Origin: Balneolaceae bacterium UBA2956
Lineage (GTDB): Bacteria; Bacteroidota; Rhodothermia; Balneolales; Balneolaceae
Length of the DNA: 64,000 bases
Direction: 5' to 3'
Assembly: GCA_002348545.1 (NCBI GenBank)
Contig: DEBM01000015.1
Location: 17,348 to 81,347 of the forward strand
Part shown: one piece after another, positions 44,067 to 54,651 of the stretch
Layout: each line of letters opens with the position of its first letter
Position numbering within the stretch: the stretch's first letter is position 1
The notes under the pieces: model-generated
Databases searched by the model: none
What the model was told of the DNA's origin: nothing
The model's input: the letters and a program-made list of their open reading frames with translations, nothing else
Made by a program: the position numbers and the translations under genes

Positions 44067-46895
44067 CTATTTAGATAAATAAAGACTCTTGAACTCGAAG
44101 GGTTTCCTAAAGTGTTCGTCTTTAAAATCTTTAGCAAAATAAATACTCTCTCCCGTTGACTTCATTTCAGGGCCCAACTCTTTTTTAACCCCTGGAAATT
44201 TGTCAAAAGGAAATACTGGTTCTTTGATAGCCCAACAGCTTAGCTTTGACTCCAAGTCGAACTCACTAAGTTTTGCACCCAACATTACTTTCACACCAAT
44301 CGCGGCCTCTGGTCGCTGAGTAGCTTTAGCTAGGAATGGAATCGTACGAGTGGTTCGAGGGTTCGCTTCTAGTATAAAGACCTTATCATCTTTTACAGCG
44401 TATTGTACATTTAAAAAGCCTTGAACATCCATGGCTGTTGCAATACGTTTCTGATATTTTCGGATAGTGGCTTGGACTTCATCGGACAACGAGTAGGGAG
44501 GGAGAACGGCTGTTGAGTCCCCAGAATGAACTCCAGCTGGTTCTATATGCTGCATCATCCCTGCAATATGCAGTTGCTCACCATCGTACACAGAATCCAC
44601 ATCCACCTCAATGGCATGTTCGAGATACTTATCAATCAGAAAAGCATTTTCAGGATGAGTCTTTAGAATGTTGGCTACATAACGTTCTAGTTCCTCTTGC
44701 TTCACAGCAATCCGCATACCTTGACCACCCAATACATAACTTGGTCGAATTAATACTGGATAGCCAATACGATGGGCAATGCTTAAAGCACCTTGAACAT
44801 CGGTAGCTGTACCGTATTCAGGAAAAGGAATATCTAAACGTATAAGTAAATCAGAAAACATACCTCTATCTTCTGCAAAATCGATCCGATCAAACTCTGT
44901 ACCAAAAATATGAATACCCGCTTTCACAAGTCGCTTACCAAGCTTTAGCGCCGTTTGCCCCCCAACCTGGATGATGACGCCTTCGGGTTGTTCATGCTCA
45001 ATAATATCGAGTACCCGCTCCCAATAAACCGGTTCAAAATAGAGTTTATCGGCAAAATCAAAATCTGTAGAAACGGTCTCTGGGTTACAATTGATCATGA
45101 TTGCTTCATAACCCATTTCTTTAGTAGCTAAAACAGCATGCACGCAAGAATAATCAAATTCAATACCCTGCCCAATTCTATTGGGTCCACTACCCAATAT
45201 GATTACTTTCTTTCGGTCTGTAATCGTACTTTCATTCTCGCCTTCATAGGATGAATAGTAATAGGGTGTCTGGGCAGGAAACTCCGCAGCGCAGGTGTCA
45301 ACCACTTTAAATACAGCTTTTAGGCCAAATTTGAGACGATAGGCGCGAACCTGTTTATCTGACACTTTTTCTCCCGATTTACTGACCAGCCATGCAATCT
45401 GTGCGTCCGAAAAACCAGCTTGCTTTAGTTCATATAAATCATCCTTTGATATTTCTTCCAGAAGCTGTCCTTCCGTTCTATTCTCCAGAGAAACCATATA
45501 TTCAATCTGCTGGAGAAACCAAGGATCTATTTTGGTGATATCAGCAATTTCGTCTACAGAGCTGCCCAGTTTAAAGGCATTACGAATCTGTAGACTACGA
45601 TCCCAGTAGGGTTTAACTAACCGTTCTCGGACTGTTTTTCTATTGATTTCGTCGTATCCATCTGCTCCTAATCCGTCCCTACCCACTTCCATACTCTGCC
45701 AAGCTTTATTCAACGCCTCAGGAAAATTACGACCTATACTCATTACCTCCCCAACAGCCTTCATTTGAGTGGAGAGTTCTTCATCAACTCCGGGGAATTT
45801 ATCAAAATTGAACCGAGGTACTTTGCACACTACATAATCGATAGAAGGCTCAAAACAGGCGGAGGTATTCCCAGTGATTTGATTATCCAACTCATCCAAG
45901 GTATAGCCAACAGCTAACTTTGTAGCCACCTTTGCTATTGGATATCCAGTTGCTTTGGAAGCGAGTGCAGAAGAGCGACTTACCCTCGGATTTATTTCGA
46001 TGGCAACAAACCGATCCGAATCTGGCTCCATTGCAAACTGCACATTACAACCCCCAGCAAAAGTACCAATAGAGCGCATCATTTTAATGGCTGCATTTCT
46101 CAGTATCTGTAATTGCTTGTCAGTAAGGGTCTGTGTAGGGGCCACTGTCACGGAATCTCCCGTATGAACCCCCATTGGGTCCATATTTTCGATCGAACAT
46201 ATAATGACTACGTTATCATTTGCATCCCGCAGAAGTTCTAACTCATATTCTTTCCAACCAAAAATACTTTCTTCTATTAAAACAGAATGAACTGGGCTCA
46301 TTTCTAGTCCATGAAGCACCTTTTGATCAAACTCATCCTCGGTCCAAACAATACCACCACCTGCACCCCCCATGGTAAAAGAAGGGCGAATTACGATGGG
46401 CAATCCCCCTAACTCTTCTTTAATTTCCTTGGCATCTAACAGAGAGTGTGCTTGTCGACTACGGCACTGCTCTATGCCAATCTCTTCCATGCGGTCCCGA
46501 AACAACTGCCGATCTTCGGTTAATTCCACCGCATCGATATCTACTCCAATAATCTGAATTCCCTGCTCTTTCCAAAAGCCTTCTTTTTCCAAATCTCTAG
46601 CCAAATTTAATCCTGTTTGGCCACCCATGGTTGGAAGGACAGCGTCAGGCTTTTCCTTAGCGACAATCTTCTTAATAGAATCCACTGTCATGGGAAGCAT
46701 GTAAATCGCATCCGCCATGATTGGATCGGTCATAATAGTAGCTGGATTCGAATTTATAAGAACGATTTCGTAGCCTTCTTCCTTCAAAGAGCGGCACGAC
46801 TGAGAACCCGAATAATCAAATTCACATGCTTGCCCTATAACTATGGGACCAGAACCTATTATGAGAATCTTGTTAATATCGTTACGTCGTGGCAT
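44067..46895 (-). CDS. carB: Carbamoyl-phosphate synthase large subunit, lacking the allosteric domain
   Basis: A 942-residue enzyme that makes carbamoyl phosphate from bicarbonate, ammonia (from CarA) and two ATP, for pyrimidines and arginine. Both ATP-grasp halves are complete: the N-terminal one opens [21 protein letters not shown], the second [20 protein letters not shown], and each has a [10 protein letters not shown] or [14 protein letters not shown] end. The protein stops about 30 residues after GPEMKSTGE. The typical 1,070-residue enzyme continues with an MGS-like regulatory domain of about 130 residues, which is absent. I recall about 950-residue versions in flavobacteria, so this is probably natural and not a truncation. 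carA lies 74 bases upstream. Confidence 0.95.
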   Translation of the reverse strand: MPRRNDINKILIIGSGPIVIGQACEFDYSGSQSCRSLKEEGYEIVLINSNPATIMTDPIMADAIYMLPMTVDSIKKIVAKEKPDAVLPTMGGQTGLNLARDLEKEGFWKEQGIQIIGVDIDAVELTEDRQLFRDRMEEIGIEQCRSRQAHSLLDAKEIKEELGGLPIVIRPSFTMGGAGGGIVWTEDEFDQKVLHGLEMSPVHSVLIEESIFGWKEYELELLRDANDNVVIICSIENMDPMGVHTGDSVTVAPTQTLTDKQLQILRNAAIKMMRSIGTFAGGCNVQFAMEPDSDRFVAIEINPRVSRSSALASKATGYPIAKVATKLAVGYTLDELDNQITGNTSACFEPSIDYVVCKVPRFNFDKFPGVDEELSTQMKAVGEVMSIGRNFPEALNKAWQSMEVGRDGLGADGYDEINRKTVRERLVKPYWDRSLQIRNAFKLGSSVDEIADITKIDPWFLQQIEYMVSLENRTEGQLLEEISKDDLYELKQAGFSDAQIAWLVSKSGEKVSDKQVRAYRLKFGLKAVFKVVDTCAAEFPAQTPYYYSSYEGENESTITDRKKVIILGSGPNRIGQGIEFDYSCVHAVLATKEMGYEAIMINCNPETVSTDFDFADKLYFEPVYWERVLDIIEHEQPEGVIIQVGGQTALKLGKRLVKAGIHIFGTEFDRIDFAEDRGMFSDLLIRLDIPFPEYGTATDVQGALSIAHRIGYPVLIRPSYVLGGQGMRIAVKQEELERYVANILKTHPENAFLIDKYLEHAIEVDVDSVYDGEQLHIAGMMQHIEPAGVHSGDSTAVLPPYSLSDEVQATIRKYQKRIATAMDVQGFLNVQYAVKDDKVFILEANPRTTRTIPFLAKATQRPEAAIGVKVMLGAKLSEFDLESKLSCWAIKEPVFPFDKFPGVKKELGPEMKSTGESIYFAKDFKDEHFRKPFEFKSLYLSK

Positions 46896-46969
46896 AGTGA
46901 GTAGTAAAAGTGTTTAGGTGGGTTAAATTCATTTATTTCAGGGGGTGGTATACCCAATTTGATCCGATC

Positions 46970-48082
46970 TCAGGACCTATGTTTATCTATTAGTTCCACA
47001 AATTGATCAAACAAATAGGCCGAATCATGAGGGCCTGGTGAGGCCTCTGGATGGTACTGCACTGAAAAACCTGGAAAGCGTTTAAAAGCCAAACCTTCCA
47101 CTGATTTATCATTTAAGTTTATGTGAGTTATATCGGCAACATGATCAGAAACACTACTTTCTTTGACAGTAAATCCATGATTCTGTGTTGAAATCTCAAC
47201 TAGTCCAGTCGTTAAATTTTTCACGGGTTGATTGGCACCTCGATGTCCTACAAACATTTTTTCTACCTCAATACCCTCACTTAATGCCATTAATTGATGC
47301 CCCAAACAAATTCCAAACAATGGTTTTCCTGAGGTTTTAGCAAACTCTACCACCTCTAAGGCATAATCTCCCGTTGGATTGGGATCCCCTGGTCCATTCG
47401 AGAAAAAGAATCCATCAGCATTCCAAGCCTTAACTTCATCTACCGAGCATTTAGCTGGAAAAACTCGTAGGGTGCAACCACGTGATAAAAAACTTTGGAT
47501 GATATTTCGTTTGATCCCATAATCAAAGGCGGCTAATTTATAGCGAGATTCCCCCTCAGGCTGATAAGTTTGTGCTTCTTTTCTAGTAACTCTAGTGGCT
47601 AATTCTAAGCCCTCCATAGGTTTCCAATTCTTAGCTTTTTGCACCAATATATCCGGATCTAATTCCTCAGATGATATAACCGCATTCATTACTCCTTTCT
47701 CTCTAATATGCCGAACCAAGGCGCGAGTATCTAACCCAGATATACCTACAACCTTATTGTCCTCTAAATACTGCTGCAGACTACGATCGGCCATGCGATT
47801 ACTGAACTCATGAGAAAATGCTCGAGTGATCACTCCGGCTACCATTACTTTTCGATGCTCGTCGTCTCGATCCATGGTTCCATAGTTACCGATATGAGGA
47901 TAGGTCATCATCATTAATTGCCCATAATAGCTAGGGTCCGTAAATATTTCTTGATAGCCTGTCATACTAGTGTTAAAACATAATTCACCGCCCGTAATAC
48001 CCGTATACCCGACTGAGAAACCATGAACAATTGTTCCATCACTTAATGCCAAAATTGCTTTTTTTCGAGGTTGCAAAGCCAT
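46970..48082 (-). CDS. carA: Carbamoyl-phosphate synthase small subunit (glutaminase)
   Basis: A 370-residue glutamine amidotransferase that supplies ammonia to CarB. The N-terminal CarA domain has HGFSVGYTGITGGELCFNTSMTGYQE-type sequence (residues 20-45). The class I amidotransferase domain has the nucleophile Cys in FGICLGHQL and the His-Glu pair in QYHPEASPGPHDS. It is the first gene of a carA-carB(-DUF58) unit. A hairpin with a T-run on the minus strand ends about 115 bases before its start (48197-48232). Confidence 0.96.
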   Translation of the reverse strand: MALQPRKKAILALSDGTIVHGFSVGYTGITGGELCFNTSMTGYQEIFTDPSYYGQLMMMTYPHIGNYGTMDRDDEHRKVMVAGVITRAFSHEFSNRMADRSLQQYLEDNKVVGISGLDTRALVRHIREKGVMNAVISSEELDPDILVQKAKNWKPMEGLELATRVTRKEAQTYQPEGESRYKLAAFDYGIKRNIIQSFLSRGCTLRVFPAKCSVDEVKAWNADGFFFSNGPGDPNPTGDYALEVVEFAKTSGKPLFGICLGHQLMALSEGIEVEKMFVGHRGANQPVKNLTTGLVEISTQNHGFTVKESSVSDHVADITHINLNDKSVEGLAFKRFPGFSVQYHPEASPGPHDSAYLFDQFVELIDKHRS

Positions 48083-48196
48083 AGTTAGAGAATCCTATTG
48101 GTTAGCAGGGCATTATCAAGTCTGACCGGAGAGCCAAGTAAAACAGCCGCTATTTTATGTGAATTAAATATGCTTCCAGGTCTTGAACTCACGCTC

Positions 48197-48232
48197 AAAA
48201 AAAATCCGACTACGGGAACCGCGCCGGATTTT
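48197..48232 (-). terminator. Intrinsic terminator or leader attenuator upstream of carA
   Basis: AAAATCCG pairs with CGGATTTT around a 16-base GC-rich loop; on the minus strand eight T follow. It lies 202 bases after the stop of the small membrane protein gene and 115 bases before carA. It is either the terminator of the upstream unit or an attenuator in a carA leader. The rest of this 351-base gap (48083-48433) shows nothing else recognisable. Confidence 0.7.
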
Positions 48233-48433
48233 AGTGATATATAGATAGTGTGAAACTTCATTAATGCTGCAACCCCTGACCATTTGTAAATCGCATCACC
48301 AAAGCCATAGAACGTAATAAAAATGATCTTATTGGATTGTACCTATATGAAATTAAAAACGCTATAATAAACAAGCTTATATTACAATTTCATTAAGATA
48401 ATCAGAAGGGCTGATTGCATCAAGAATAACTTA

Positions 48434-48778
48434 CTATTTTTTATTTCTACTTTGAGCTAACAGTAAACTTGTTAATGTAGCAAAGCCACTCAATAAGCCC
48501 CCAATTACTGCCGTAATAACAATGAGTATCCAGTCCTGCGTCAAACCAAAAAGTTCTGAGATACGCGCACTTAAAACAGCAGCACTTGCAACGTGTATAT
48601 ACAAGGCATGTGCACCCCATGCCAAGAATACAGCAAAGAAACCCATTCCAAAGGCTAGAATTGGGGTTACATTCATTCTGTGCCCAAAAAACAAACCGGG
48701 CAAGGCCGCTGACCACCAAGGGAGGACTAAATTCAAGAAAAAAGCATTCACAGCAATTAAAAGAAATAAAATTATCAT
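48434..48778 (-). CDS. Small membrane protein coupled to the penicillin acylase-family gene
   Basis: From the ATG at 48778 a 114-residue protein with three to four hydrophobic helices (IILFLLIAVNAFFLNLVLPWW, FGMGFFAVFLAWGAHALYIHV, WILIVITAVIGGLLSGFATL). This start gives a 4-base ATGA overlap with the stop of the acylase gene, so I prefer it to the ATG at 48793. I do not recognise the family. The basic tail QSRNKK suggests a cytoplasmic C-terminus. Confidence 0.75.
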   Translation of the reverse strand: MIILFLLIAVNAFFLNLVLPWWSAALPGLFFGHRMNVTPILAFGMGFFAVFLAWGAHALYIHVASAAVLSARISELFGLTQDWILIVITAVIGGLLSGFATLTSLLLAQSRNKK

Positions 48779-51225
48779 GGTCGTATATTCCATTTAACTA
48801 ATACATTCGATTCGTCTCCCGACATTACCTGGGAATAAAGGGGGGGCTCTCTGTAAAAATGCAATTCATATAGTTCACCCGTTCTCCAAGATTCAATCAT
48901 GGAATCATAGTTTGGAGAGCCTGGATTTCCAGATGCACCACCAGGATATACACCCCAAGCTTTAATTTCAGGTCCTAGCTCAACAATCATTCGCCAAGAG
49001 GGTCCCGAACTTCCACGCGTTGCATTTACTGATTCTGCCCCACCACCACTGTAAAGATTCAATGCCCCTAAACCATTGGTTTGCGTTAAGTGAGATATGT
49101 TATTGTTAATTACCCATCCCCAATCCCAATCATCACTCCATGGTCCATAGTACTCGATTAAATCATCAAATGCTTTTATAAATGATGCAGTAGCCTGATC
49201 TCGAATTGTCTCAACCTCTTGGGTTCTCTGATCATCGACCATCCAAAAATTAGAGTTATCCTTTAGCTGTTGAACCAAACGGTCCCTAGCGGGAGCCCTT
49301 AGTGGAAAATCAGCGTCATATTCATCAATCAAAATGGCTTCATATAATTCACTCCACCAATTTCTAAAGATGCTAGGGGCACGGTAGGGAGCATTGTTAT
49401 AATAATTCCATGCTTGCAAGGAATCCACCACCTCGCGTTGAATAGGGGACAATGAATCGGTCTTAATCCACTCCAGCATACTGGGTAAAATTTCCGCAGC
49501 ATGATAGGAATAGTTATCCATTAACAACGCCTGCATATCATCTTTGGTTATATTATCCATTTCAGATAAACGTTCATTAATCCTTCGACCACGCTCAAAT
49601 GGTGCATATACATCATCCATGTAGTAAGGATAATCTGGCGCCGTTGATTCTTGATTAGCAGAGCTGACAAAACCCCGCTCAGGATTTTTAATATGGGGAT
49701 GATGCTCTCTGGGAATCCAGCCTTGCCAATCGTAAAGTGGGTCTGTGCCATCACTCAAAGTACGACCTTGACCATCCCATTTATTCGGAAACCGGCCGTT
49801 GACCCATAATGCAATATCTCCTTCGGCGCTAGCAAACACAAAGTTTTGAGCAGGGGCCTGATAATGGGTTAAGGCTTCTACATATTCATCGTAATTTTTG
49901 GCCCGGTTAAGCTGGTAGAAAGCTCGTATTTCGTTGGAAGGCTCATGCGCAATCCATCGAAGAGCGTGATAGATGGGTTCATCTGCACCAATTTGCTCAT
50001 CTCCATTACCATGTTTTACCTCAGAGACGGGTCCATGATGGGTATATATTACGGTATCAATAATGGTTTTACCACCCCTGACATGAATTTCTTCGATGCG
50101 CTTCGTTGTTGGCTTCCATTGACCGTCATGCCAATAGCGTTCTTTAACCTCATTTTCAAATCGAATTTCATACCAATCCAGTACATCGGAAGCTACATTG
50201 GTTACCCCCCAAGCAACCTGCTCATTAAAGCCAATGACTACTCCTGGCGCGCCCAATAAACTAACTCCATAAGTATTGACTCCTGGGGCATGCAGTTGAA
50301 TCTCATACCATATAGACGGAAGGGTTAACCGCAAATGAGGATCATTACTTAATATTGGATATTTAGAGGCTGTTTTATTACCACTGACCGCCCAATTATT
50401 ACTCCCTACACCCTCCGGCACAGGAAAAGGTTGTATGCTTTTCGCCACTTTAGGCACAAAAATAGTATCAGGACGCCTAACCGGCACACGTTCAAAATCC
50501 CAAGAGCGGCTTGTTGGAATTATTGGATCTAAGAGGTTATGGTCTTTGTCAAAAAACTGTTCAATAAATTCCGGACCAAAATATGCCAAGGTGTTACTAT
50601 GGGAGACATCACTGTTACCTGCCGCTAAGGTGCGTGTCATATTTTTGAGTAAAAGAGCGGTTTTCAACGGAGTCCAAGGTTCTGGCACATTATCTAGCAA
50701 TTTGTATTCGAGAGGATATTGCTCAGGTTCCAATGAATTTATATAAGCATTTACGCCTGCTGAATAAGCCTTAAAAATTGCCCATGAGGATTCATGTTTC
50801 TGAGCTTCAGTTACAGCCTGTTCCGCTCCAAAGACCATTCCCCATCTACGGCTTTGACGGTCTCTATCCACTAAAGATATACCTATTAATTCACTCAAGC
50901 GCCCAGCCGCGTCATAGGTTTGAAGTTCCATCTGAAATAAGCGATCTCTTGCTTGGAGGTACCCCTGCATATAGTAAAGGTCATGATCATTTTGAGCAAA
51001 CACATGAGGAACACGACGATTATCAAAATAGACCTCTACAGAGTCCTTTAACCCGGGGAGTTGATCAGCTAAATTCGAGAAAGGATGCCGTTCTGCTTGC
51101 GCCCAAAATCCCCCATCAGGATCCATAAATGGGCCCATTGGAGGTATATTTCCCCAGCGAGTACTTAAAATCCAAATCAATACAAGTCCGGCGGCTAAAC
51201 TGAGGCCAAATGGTAGATATTTCAT
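48775..51225 (-). CDS. Penicillin acylase family (Ntn hydrolase) protein
   Basis: An 816-residue periplasmic amidase precursor. Residues 5-22 form a signal/anchor helix. The precursor is expected to self-cleave before Ser275 in GVGSNNWAVSG, the Ntn nucleophile. The small chain holds residues of about 40-265 and the large chain 275-816, with SNDPHLRLTLPSIWYE (family NDPHL) and AWGVTNVASDVLDWY (family GxTN). Family members cut acyl groups from beta-lactams, acyl-homoserine lactones or other amides. The true substrate is unknown; quorum quenching is possible but unsupported here. Confidence 0.92.
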   Translation of the reverse strand: MKYLPFGLSLAAGLVLIWILSTRWGNIPPMGPFMDPDGGFWAQAERHPFSNLADQLPGLKDSVEVYFDNRRVPHVFAQNDHDLYYMQGYLQARDRLFQMELQTYDAAGRLSELIGISLVDRDRQSRRWGMVFGAEQAVTEAQKHESSWAIFKAYSAGVNAYINSLEPEQYPLEYKLLDNVPEPWTPLKTALLLKNMTRTLAAGNSDVSHSNTLAYFGPEFIEQFFDKDHNLLDPIIPTSRSWDFERVPVRRPDTIFVPKVAKSIQPFPVPEGVGSNNWAVSGNKTASKYPILSNDPHLRLTLPSIWYEIQLHAPGVNTYGVSLLGAPGVVIGFNEQVAWGVTNVASDVLDWYEIRFENEVKERYWHDGQWKPTTKRIEEIHVRGGKTIIDTVIYTHHGPVSEVKHGNGDEQIGADEPIYHALRWIAHEPSNEIRAFYQLNRAKNYDEYVEALTHYQAPAQNFVFASAEGDIALWVNGRFPNKWDGQGRTLSDGTDPLYDWQGWIPREHHPHIKNPERGFVSSANQESTAPDYPYYMDDVYAPFERGRRINERLSEMDNITKDDMQALLMDNYSYHAAEILPSMLEWIKTDSLSPIQREVVDSLQAWNYYNNAPYRAPSIFRNWWSELYEAILIDEYDADFPLRAPARDRLVQQLKDNSNFWMVDDQRTQEVETIRDQATASFIKAFDDLIEYYGPWSDDWDWGWVINNNISHLTQTNGLGALNLYSGGGAESVNATRGSSGPSWRMIVELGPEIKAWGVYPGGASGNPGSPNYDSMIESWRTGELYELHFYREPPLYSQVMSGDESNVLVKWNIRP

Positions 51226-51300
51226 ATAATCTTATTATTTTTAGCTGCACAAAAGTCTTGAATTACATGGCTAATTCAAAACCTATTATCATAAGCTTAT

Positions 51301-52320
51301 TTAAAGTGATGCATGATGACTCCAAAACAACATTTTCATGCAAAAAATACTTCCTCCGCTTTTCAGAAATTCGTGAGTTGATAACTCTACAACGGTAAAT
51401 CCTTTTGATGCAAGAAGTCGAGCCGTTTTAGGGCTATCGGACGGCAATAATACTCGTTTTCCTGCAACAGCAGTGGCATTACATGCAAATGAGTAAAGAG
51501 TTTCTCGCTCATCTATTTCTAATACCACATCAAAAAAATGATGAATTAACTCCAAGCCTACTTCATCAAAAGCTTCTGGATAGATCATCACGGTTTGCTC
51601 ATCAAGCATGCAAAAACAGGTATCCAAATGATACAATCTTTCGTCTTGCAGACGTAGAGAAATAATAGGTATCCCTGTGAATACAGCCAATGCCTCTAGT
51701 GCCGGCATGCTGGTTCGAAACCCATGACCAGCCCAAATTAGGGAGCGTTCAGGATGCCACTGAACATCGCCCATACCCTCAAAAAACAATGGGGGTAAAT
51801 GAATATCACTCATTTCAATTTGTGTTCCATCATTTTCTACTGCTTGGCTTGCTTCTTTACCGTGATTAGTTGGGAATAATGAGTGAATAGGATATCCTTT
51901 TTGAGCCAGCACTTGATTAAGGTAAGGCACCTCAGAGCGGCGCATTGGACTGCGCATAGCCCCCATAAGGAATGAGGCACCAGTATCTTCCGCCCACATT
52001 GGAAAACTCTGATTCGCACAAAAAACCAAATCCGGCAATCCCTTCATTCCTTTTATGGGATGAACATACAGCCCACACTGTTCAAACTGAGACTTTAAAG
52101 CCGACCACTCTACCCAAGCTTTGTTTTTGTCCACTGATCCAATCATCGACTCCATATGAGGATTGATCACATACTCTACGTCAAAGAACTCAGGTTCTAT
52201 CATTAAAACCTGATCCGGCCAAGGCATTTTTGGCCTAGAAGCTAATGATATATCACTCTCGTGGAGACTTCGAATTAGTCCCGTATTTATTCGTTCCATC
52301 TCATCATCCTCCATGTGCAA
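51301..52320 (-). CDS. Dimethylarginine dimethylaminohydrolase-like (amidinotransferase superfamily) protein
   Basis: A 339-residue guanidine-modifying hydrolase. Visible motifs are VEYVINPHME, DLVFCANQSFP (Asp for guanidinium binding), HLDTCFCML (catalytic His and Asp) and, near the end, SGGSIFCM with the probable nucleophile Cys327. These fit the DDAH/arginine deiminase-related group, which hydrolyses methylarginine, arginine or similar guanidines. The substrate cannot be fixed. The gene stands alone between the acylase gene and the divergent ddl-nadK pair. Confidence 0.82.
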   Translation of the reverse strand: MHMEDDEMERINTGLIRSLHESDISLASRPKMPWPDQVLMIEPEFFDVEYVINPHMESMIGSVDKNKAWVEWSALKSQFEQCGLYVHPIKGMKGLPDLVFCANQSFPMWAEDTGASFLMGAMRSPMRRSEVPYLNQVLAQKGYPIHSLFPTNHGKEASQAVENDGTQIEMSDIHLPPLFFEGMGDVQWHPERSLIWAGHGFRTSMPALEALAVFTGIPIISLRLQDERLYHLDTCFCMLDEQTVMIYPEAFDEVGLELIHHFFDVVLEIDERETLYSFACNATAVAGKRVLLPSDSPKTARLLASKGFTVVELSTHEFLKSGGSIFCMKMLFWSHHASL

Positions 52321-52435
52321 TTATGTCTATCTTATTTGTTATTGTACAATAGTAACAATTGACCCCAACATCTACTATTTTCTAGATAATAACTAGTAGA
52401 ATGTTACGACCAACCCGATCCTTAAATTTGCTTTC

Positions 52436-53620
52436 ATGACAGAACAGGCACCCCATCTAGTAGTCGCTTTTGGCGGAGTTTCACCCGAACACGAAGTTTC
52501 GGTGCTAACCGCTATGCAAGTGATGAGCAAACTGTCGGACTCCAAATACACCATACTCCCCCTCTATATTAGTAAATCAGGACAATGGCTTACCGGAGAT
52601 ATACTTAAAGATTTAGAACAATACGGAGATTTAGACTCCCTCACCCAACAAGTTAGCCCTTGCTATTTTAATCGAGATCCACTAGGACGAGTGGTATTAG
52701 AATATGCTAAGAAAGGACTGTTTTCCAAGCCCATACAAAAGCCTGTTTATGCCATAGTGGTCTCTTTCCATGGAGGGGCAGGTGAGAACGGATCGTTTCA
52801 AGGTATTTGTGAACAATATAACCTCCCCTATACAGGAAGTGGTGTTTTAGCATCCTCTCTAGGCATGGACAAGGTCAAAGCTAAACAGCTCTGTGAGGCA
52901 AATCATATTCCGGTTACTTCTTCTCTTAATTTTTATGAAGAGGATTGGGATCGCCATAATGATACTATCCTTAAGGAAGTGGAACAACTTGGATATCCGG
53001 TGATTGTAAAACCCTCATCATTGGGAAGTAGCATTGGAGTAAAAAAGGTAGAAAGTCAATCAGCCTTAATAACAGCGGTAGAAACCGCGTTTCGATATGA
53101 CGCTCAAATACTCATAGAAGAAGCTATTGCTCCCTTAATTGAAATAAATTGCGCTGTATTAGGGACTCCTGAGTCTTGTATTTCTAGCGTATGTGAACGA
53201 CCTTTAGGTAGTAATGAAGCACTCTCATTTGCCGATAAATATCAGCAAGGTGGCGCCGCTGAAAAAGGAATGGCCTCTGCAGATCGTGTGATTCCTGCTG
53301 ATATATCAGAGGAATTAAGCCAGAATATCCGGGGATTGTCCGAGCAAATATTTAGAATATTTCAGGCAACTGGGGTAGCACGAATTGACTATTTAGTACA
53401 AAAAGACACCCAAAAAATTTATTTCAATGAAATTAATACGATCCCAGGATCTTTTTCCTACTATTTATGGGAGTATTCTAAACTTAATTTTAACGATTTA
53501 CTAGACCAGCTCATTGAAACGGCCATTACCGTACATCAACAAAAAAATGGGCGGATACTACACTATGAAACTAATCTTCTGAGCGATAAAGCAGCCACTG
53601 GGCTTAAAGGAAGCAAATAA
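52436..53620 (+). CDS. ddl: D-alanine--D-alanine ligase
   Basis: A 394-residue ATP-grasp enzyme that joins two D-Ala for peptidoglycan. The N-terminal domain has FGGVSPEHEVSVLTA; the ATP-grasp core has GSGVLASSLGMDKVKAK and VKPSSLGSSIGVKKV. The metal and product sites appear in RIDYLVQ and FNEINTIPGSFSYYLWE; the Tyr-Tyr/Leu pattern SYYLWE differs slightly from the common SxFPxLW, as in Bacteroidetes-type Ddl. It is about 30 residues longer than E. coli Ddl. It runs into nadK with a 2-base gap. Confidence 0.93.
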   Translation: MTEQAPHLVVAFGGVSPEHEVSVLTAMQVMSKLSDSKYTILPLYISKSGQWLTGDILKDLEQYGDLDSLTQQVSPCYFNRDPLGRVVLEYAKKGLFSKPIQKPVYAIVVSFHGGAGENGSFQGICEQYNLPYTGSGVLASSLGMDKVKAKQLCEANHIPVTSSLNFYEEDWDRHNDTILKEVEQLGYPVIVKPSSLGSSIGVKKVESQSALITAVETAFRYDAQILIEEAIAPLIEINCAVLGTPESCISSVCERPLGSNEALSFADKYQQGGAAEKGMASADRVIPADISEELSQNIRGLSEQIFRIFQATGVARIDYLVQKDTQKIYFNEINTIPGSFSYYLWEYSKLNFNDLLDQLIETAITVHQQKNGRILHYETNLLSDKAATGLKGSK

Positions 53621-53622
53621 CG

Positions 53623-54492
53623 ATGAAATGTGCCCTAATTACCAACCCCCGAAAATACGAAGTACAACAAGTACTGCATCAGACTTTAGCATGGGCACAA
53701 GACAAAGAGATACATTGCTATATTGACCAACAAACCGCCGAATCGTTAACGATAATCAAGTCTTCTAATCTTCACTTTTGCCAGGGGAATGCCTCTGCAA
53801 TTGAAGCTTCGAACTTATTAATAGTAATAGGTGGCGATGGAACCATGCTCTATGCGGCTCGGCTCGCACGAGGACTGGAAAAACCAATTTTAGGTATAAA
53901 CAGTGGACACCTAGGGTTCATGAACGATGTATCCATCGAGGAAATGTACTCCGCCTTGGATGCACTCATCGAAAAGAATTACAGTCTAGATTATAGGTAT
54001 TTTCTAGAATCAATTGACCAAGAAGGCAAGCTTAATTATGCCTTAAATGAATTCCTGTTCACTCGCCGAGATTCAAGTTCTATGATTAACATAGATGCCG
54101 AATATGACGGAGCTCTGATTAACACCTACTGGTCTGACGGCCTCATCGTAGCCTCTCCAACTGGGTCAACCGCTTACAACCTTTCAGCAGGCGGACCACT
54201 CGTGATGCCCGGCTCCGGAGTACTCGTGGTTACCCCTGTGAATCCACATACTCTTACTACTCGTCCTTTGGTGTTACCTTCTGATAAAGAGCTTCGTATT
54301 TCCATTCCTGAACCCAATCCTTCCGTAATTTTTTCCTGTGACGGAGTTATTAAACCTGTCTTGGAATATCCTTTCTCCATCCATATCAAAAAATCTACCT
54401 CTCGAATTCCTCTCGTACACCTGACCGATCACAGCTATTTCGATACTCTCCGCAAGAAACTCATGTGGGGGCAGGACTCCCGACGTACTTAA
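53623..54492 (+). CDS. nadK: NAD kinase
   Basis: A 289-residue enzyme that phosphorylates NAD to NADP. The family motifs are complete: GGDGTMLYAAR (about residues 71-81), NSGHLGFM (about 99-106), the NE/D-type ALNEFLFTR, and SPTGSTAYNLSAGGPLV. Co-transcribed with ddl. Confidence 0.95.
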   Translation: MKCALITNPRKYEVQQVLHQTLAWAQDKEIHCYIDQQTAESLTIIKSSNLHFCQGNASAIEASNLLIVIGGDGTMLYAARLARGLEKPILGINSGHLGFMNDVSIEEMYSALDALIEKNYSLDYRYFLESIDQEGKLNYALNEFLFTRRDSSSMINIDAEYDGALINTYWSDGLIVASPTGSTAYNLSAGGPLVMPGSGVLVVTPVNPHTLTTRPLVLPSDKELRISIPEPNPSVIFSCDGVIKPVLEYPFSIHIKKSTSRIPLVHLTDHSYFDTLRKKLMWGQDSRRT

Positions 54493-54651
54493 TTAGATTC
54501 CATCTCTTTCTTTTTCATGTTGCATCTAGTCCATACTATTCGGAGTATCGATGGTAATTTTTCAGCTATAGGTGAATAAAATTCTTATTTTGTAACATTC
54601 GAGCAAGCGTAAAATAATCAAATAAAAAATTTAAAAATATCACCCAAAGTC

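Noticed and set aside
44067..46895. carB as a truncated pseudogene
   Set aside because: Both synthetase halves are complete, the frame is intact, and I recall similar short versions in flavobacteria; a natural lack of the regulatory domain is likelier.
48447..48801. Three further ORFs on both strands over the small membrane protein gene
   Set aside because: They are other frames of the same DNA; only the frame at 48434-48778 has membrane helices and an ATGA link to the acylase gene.
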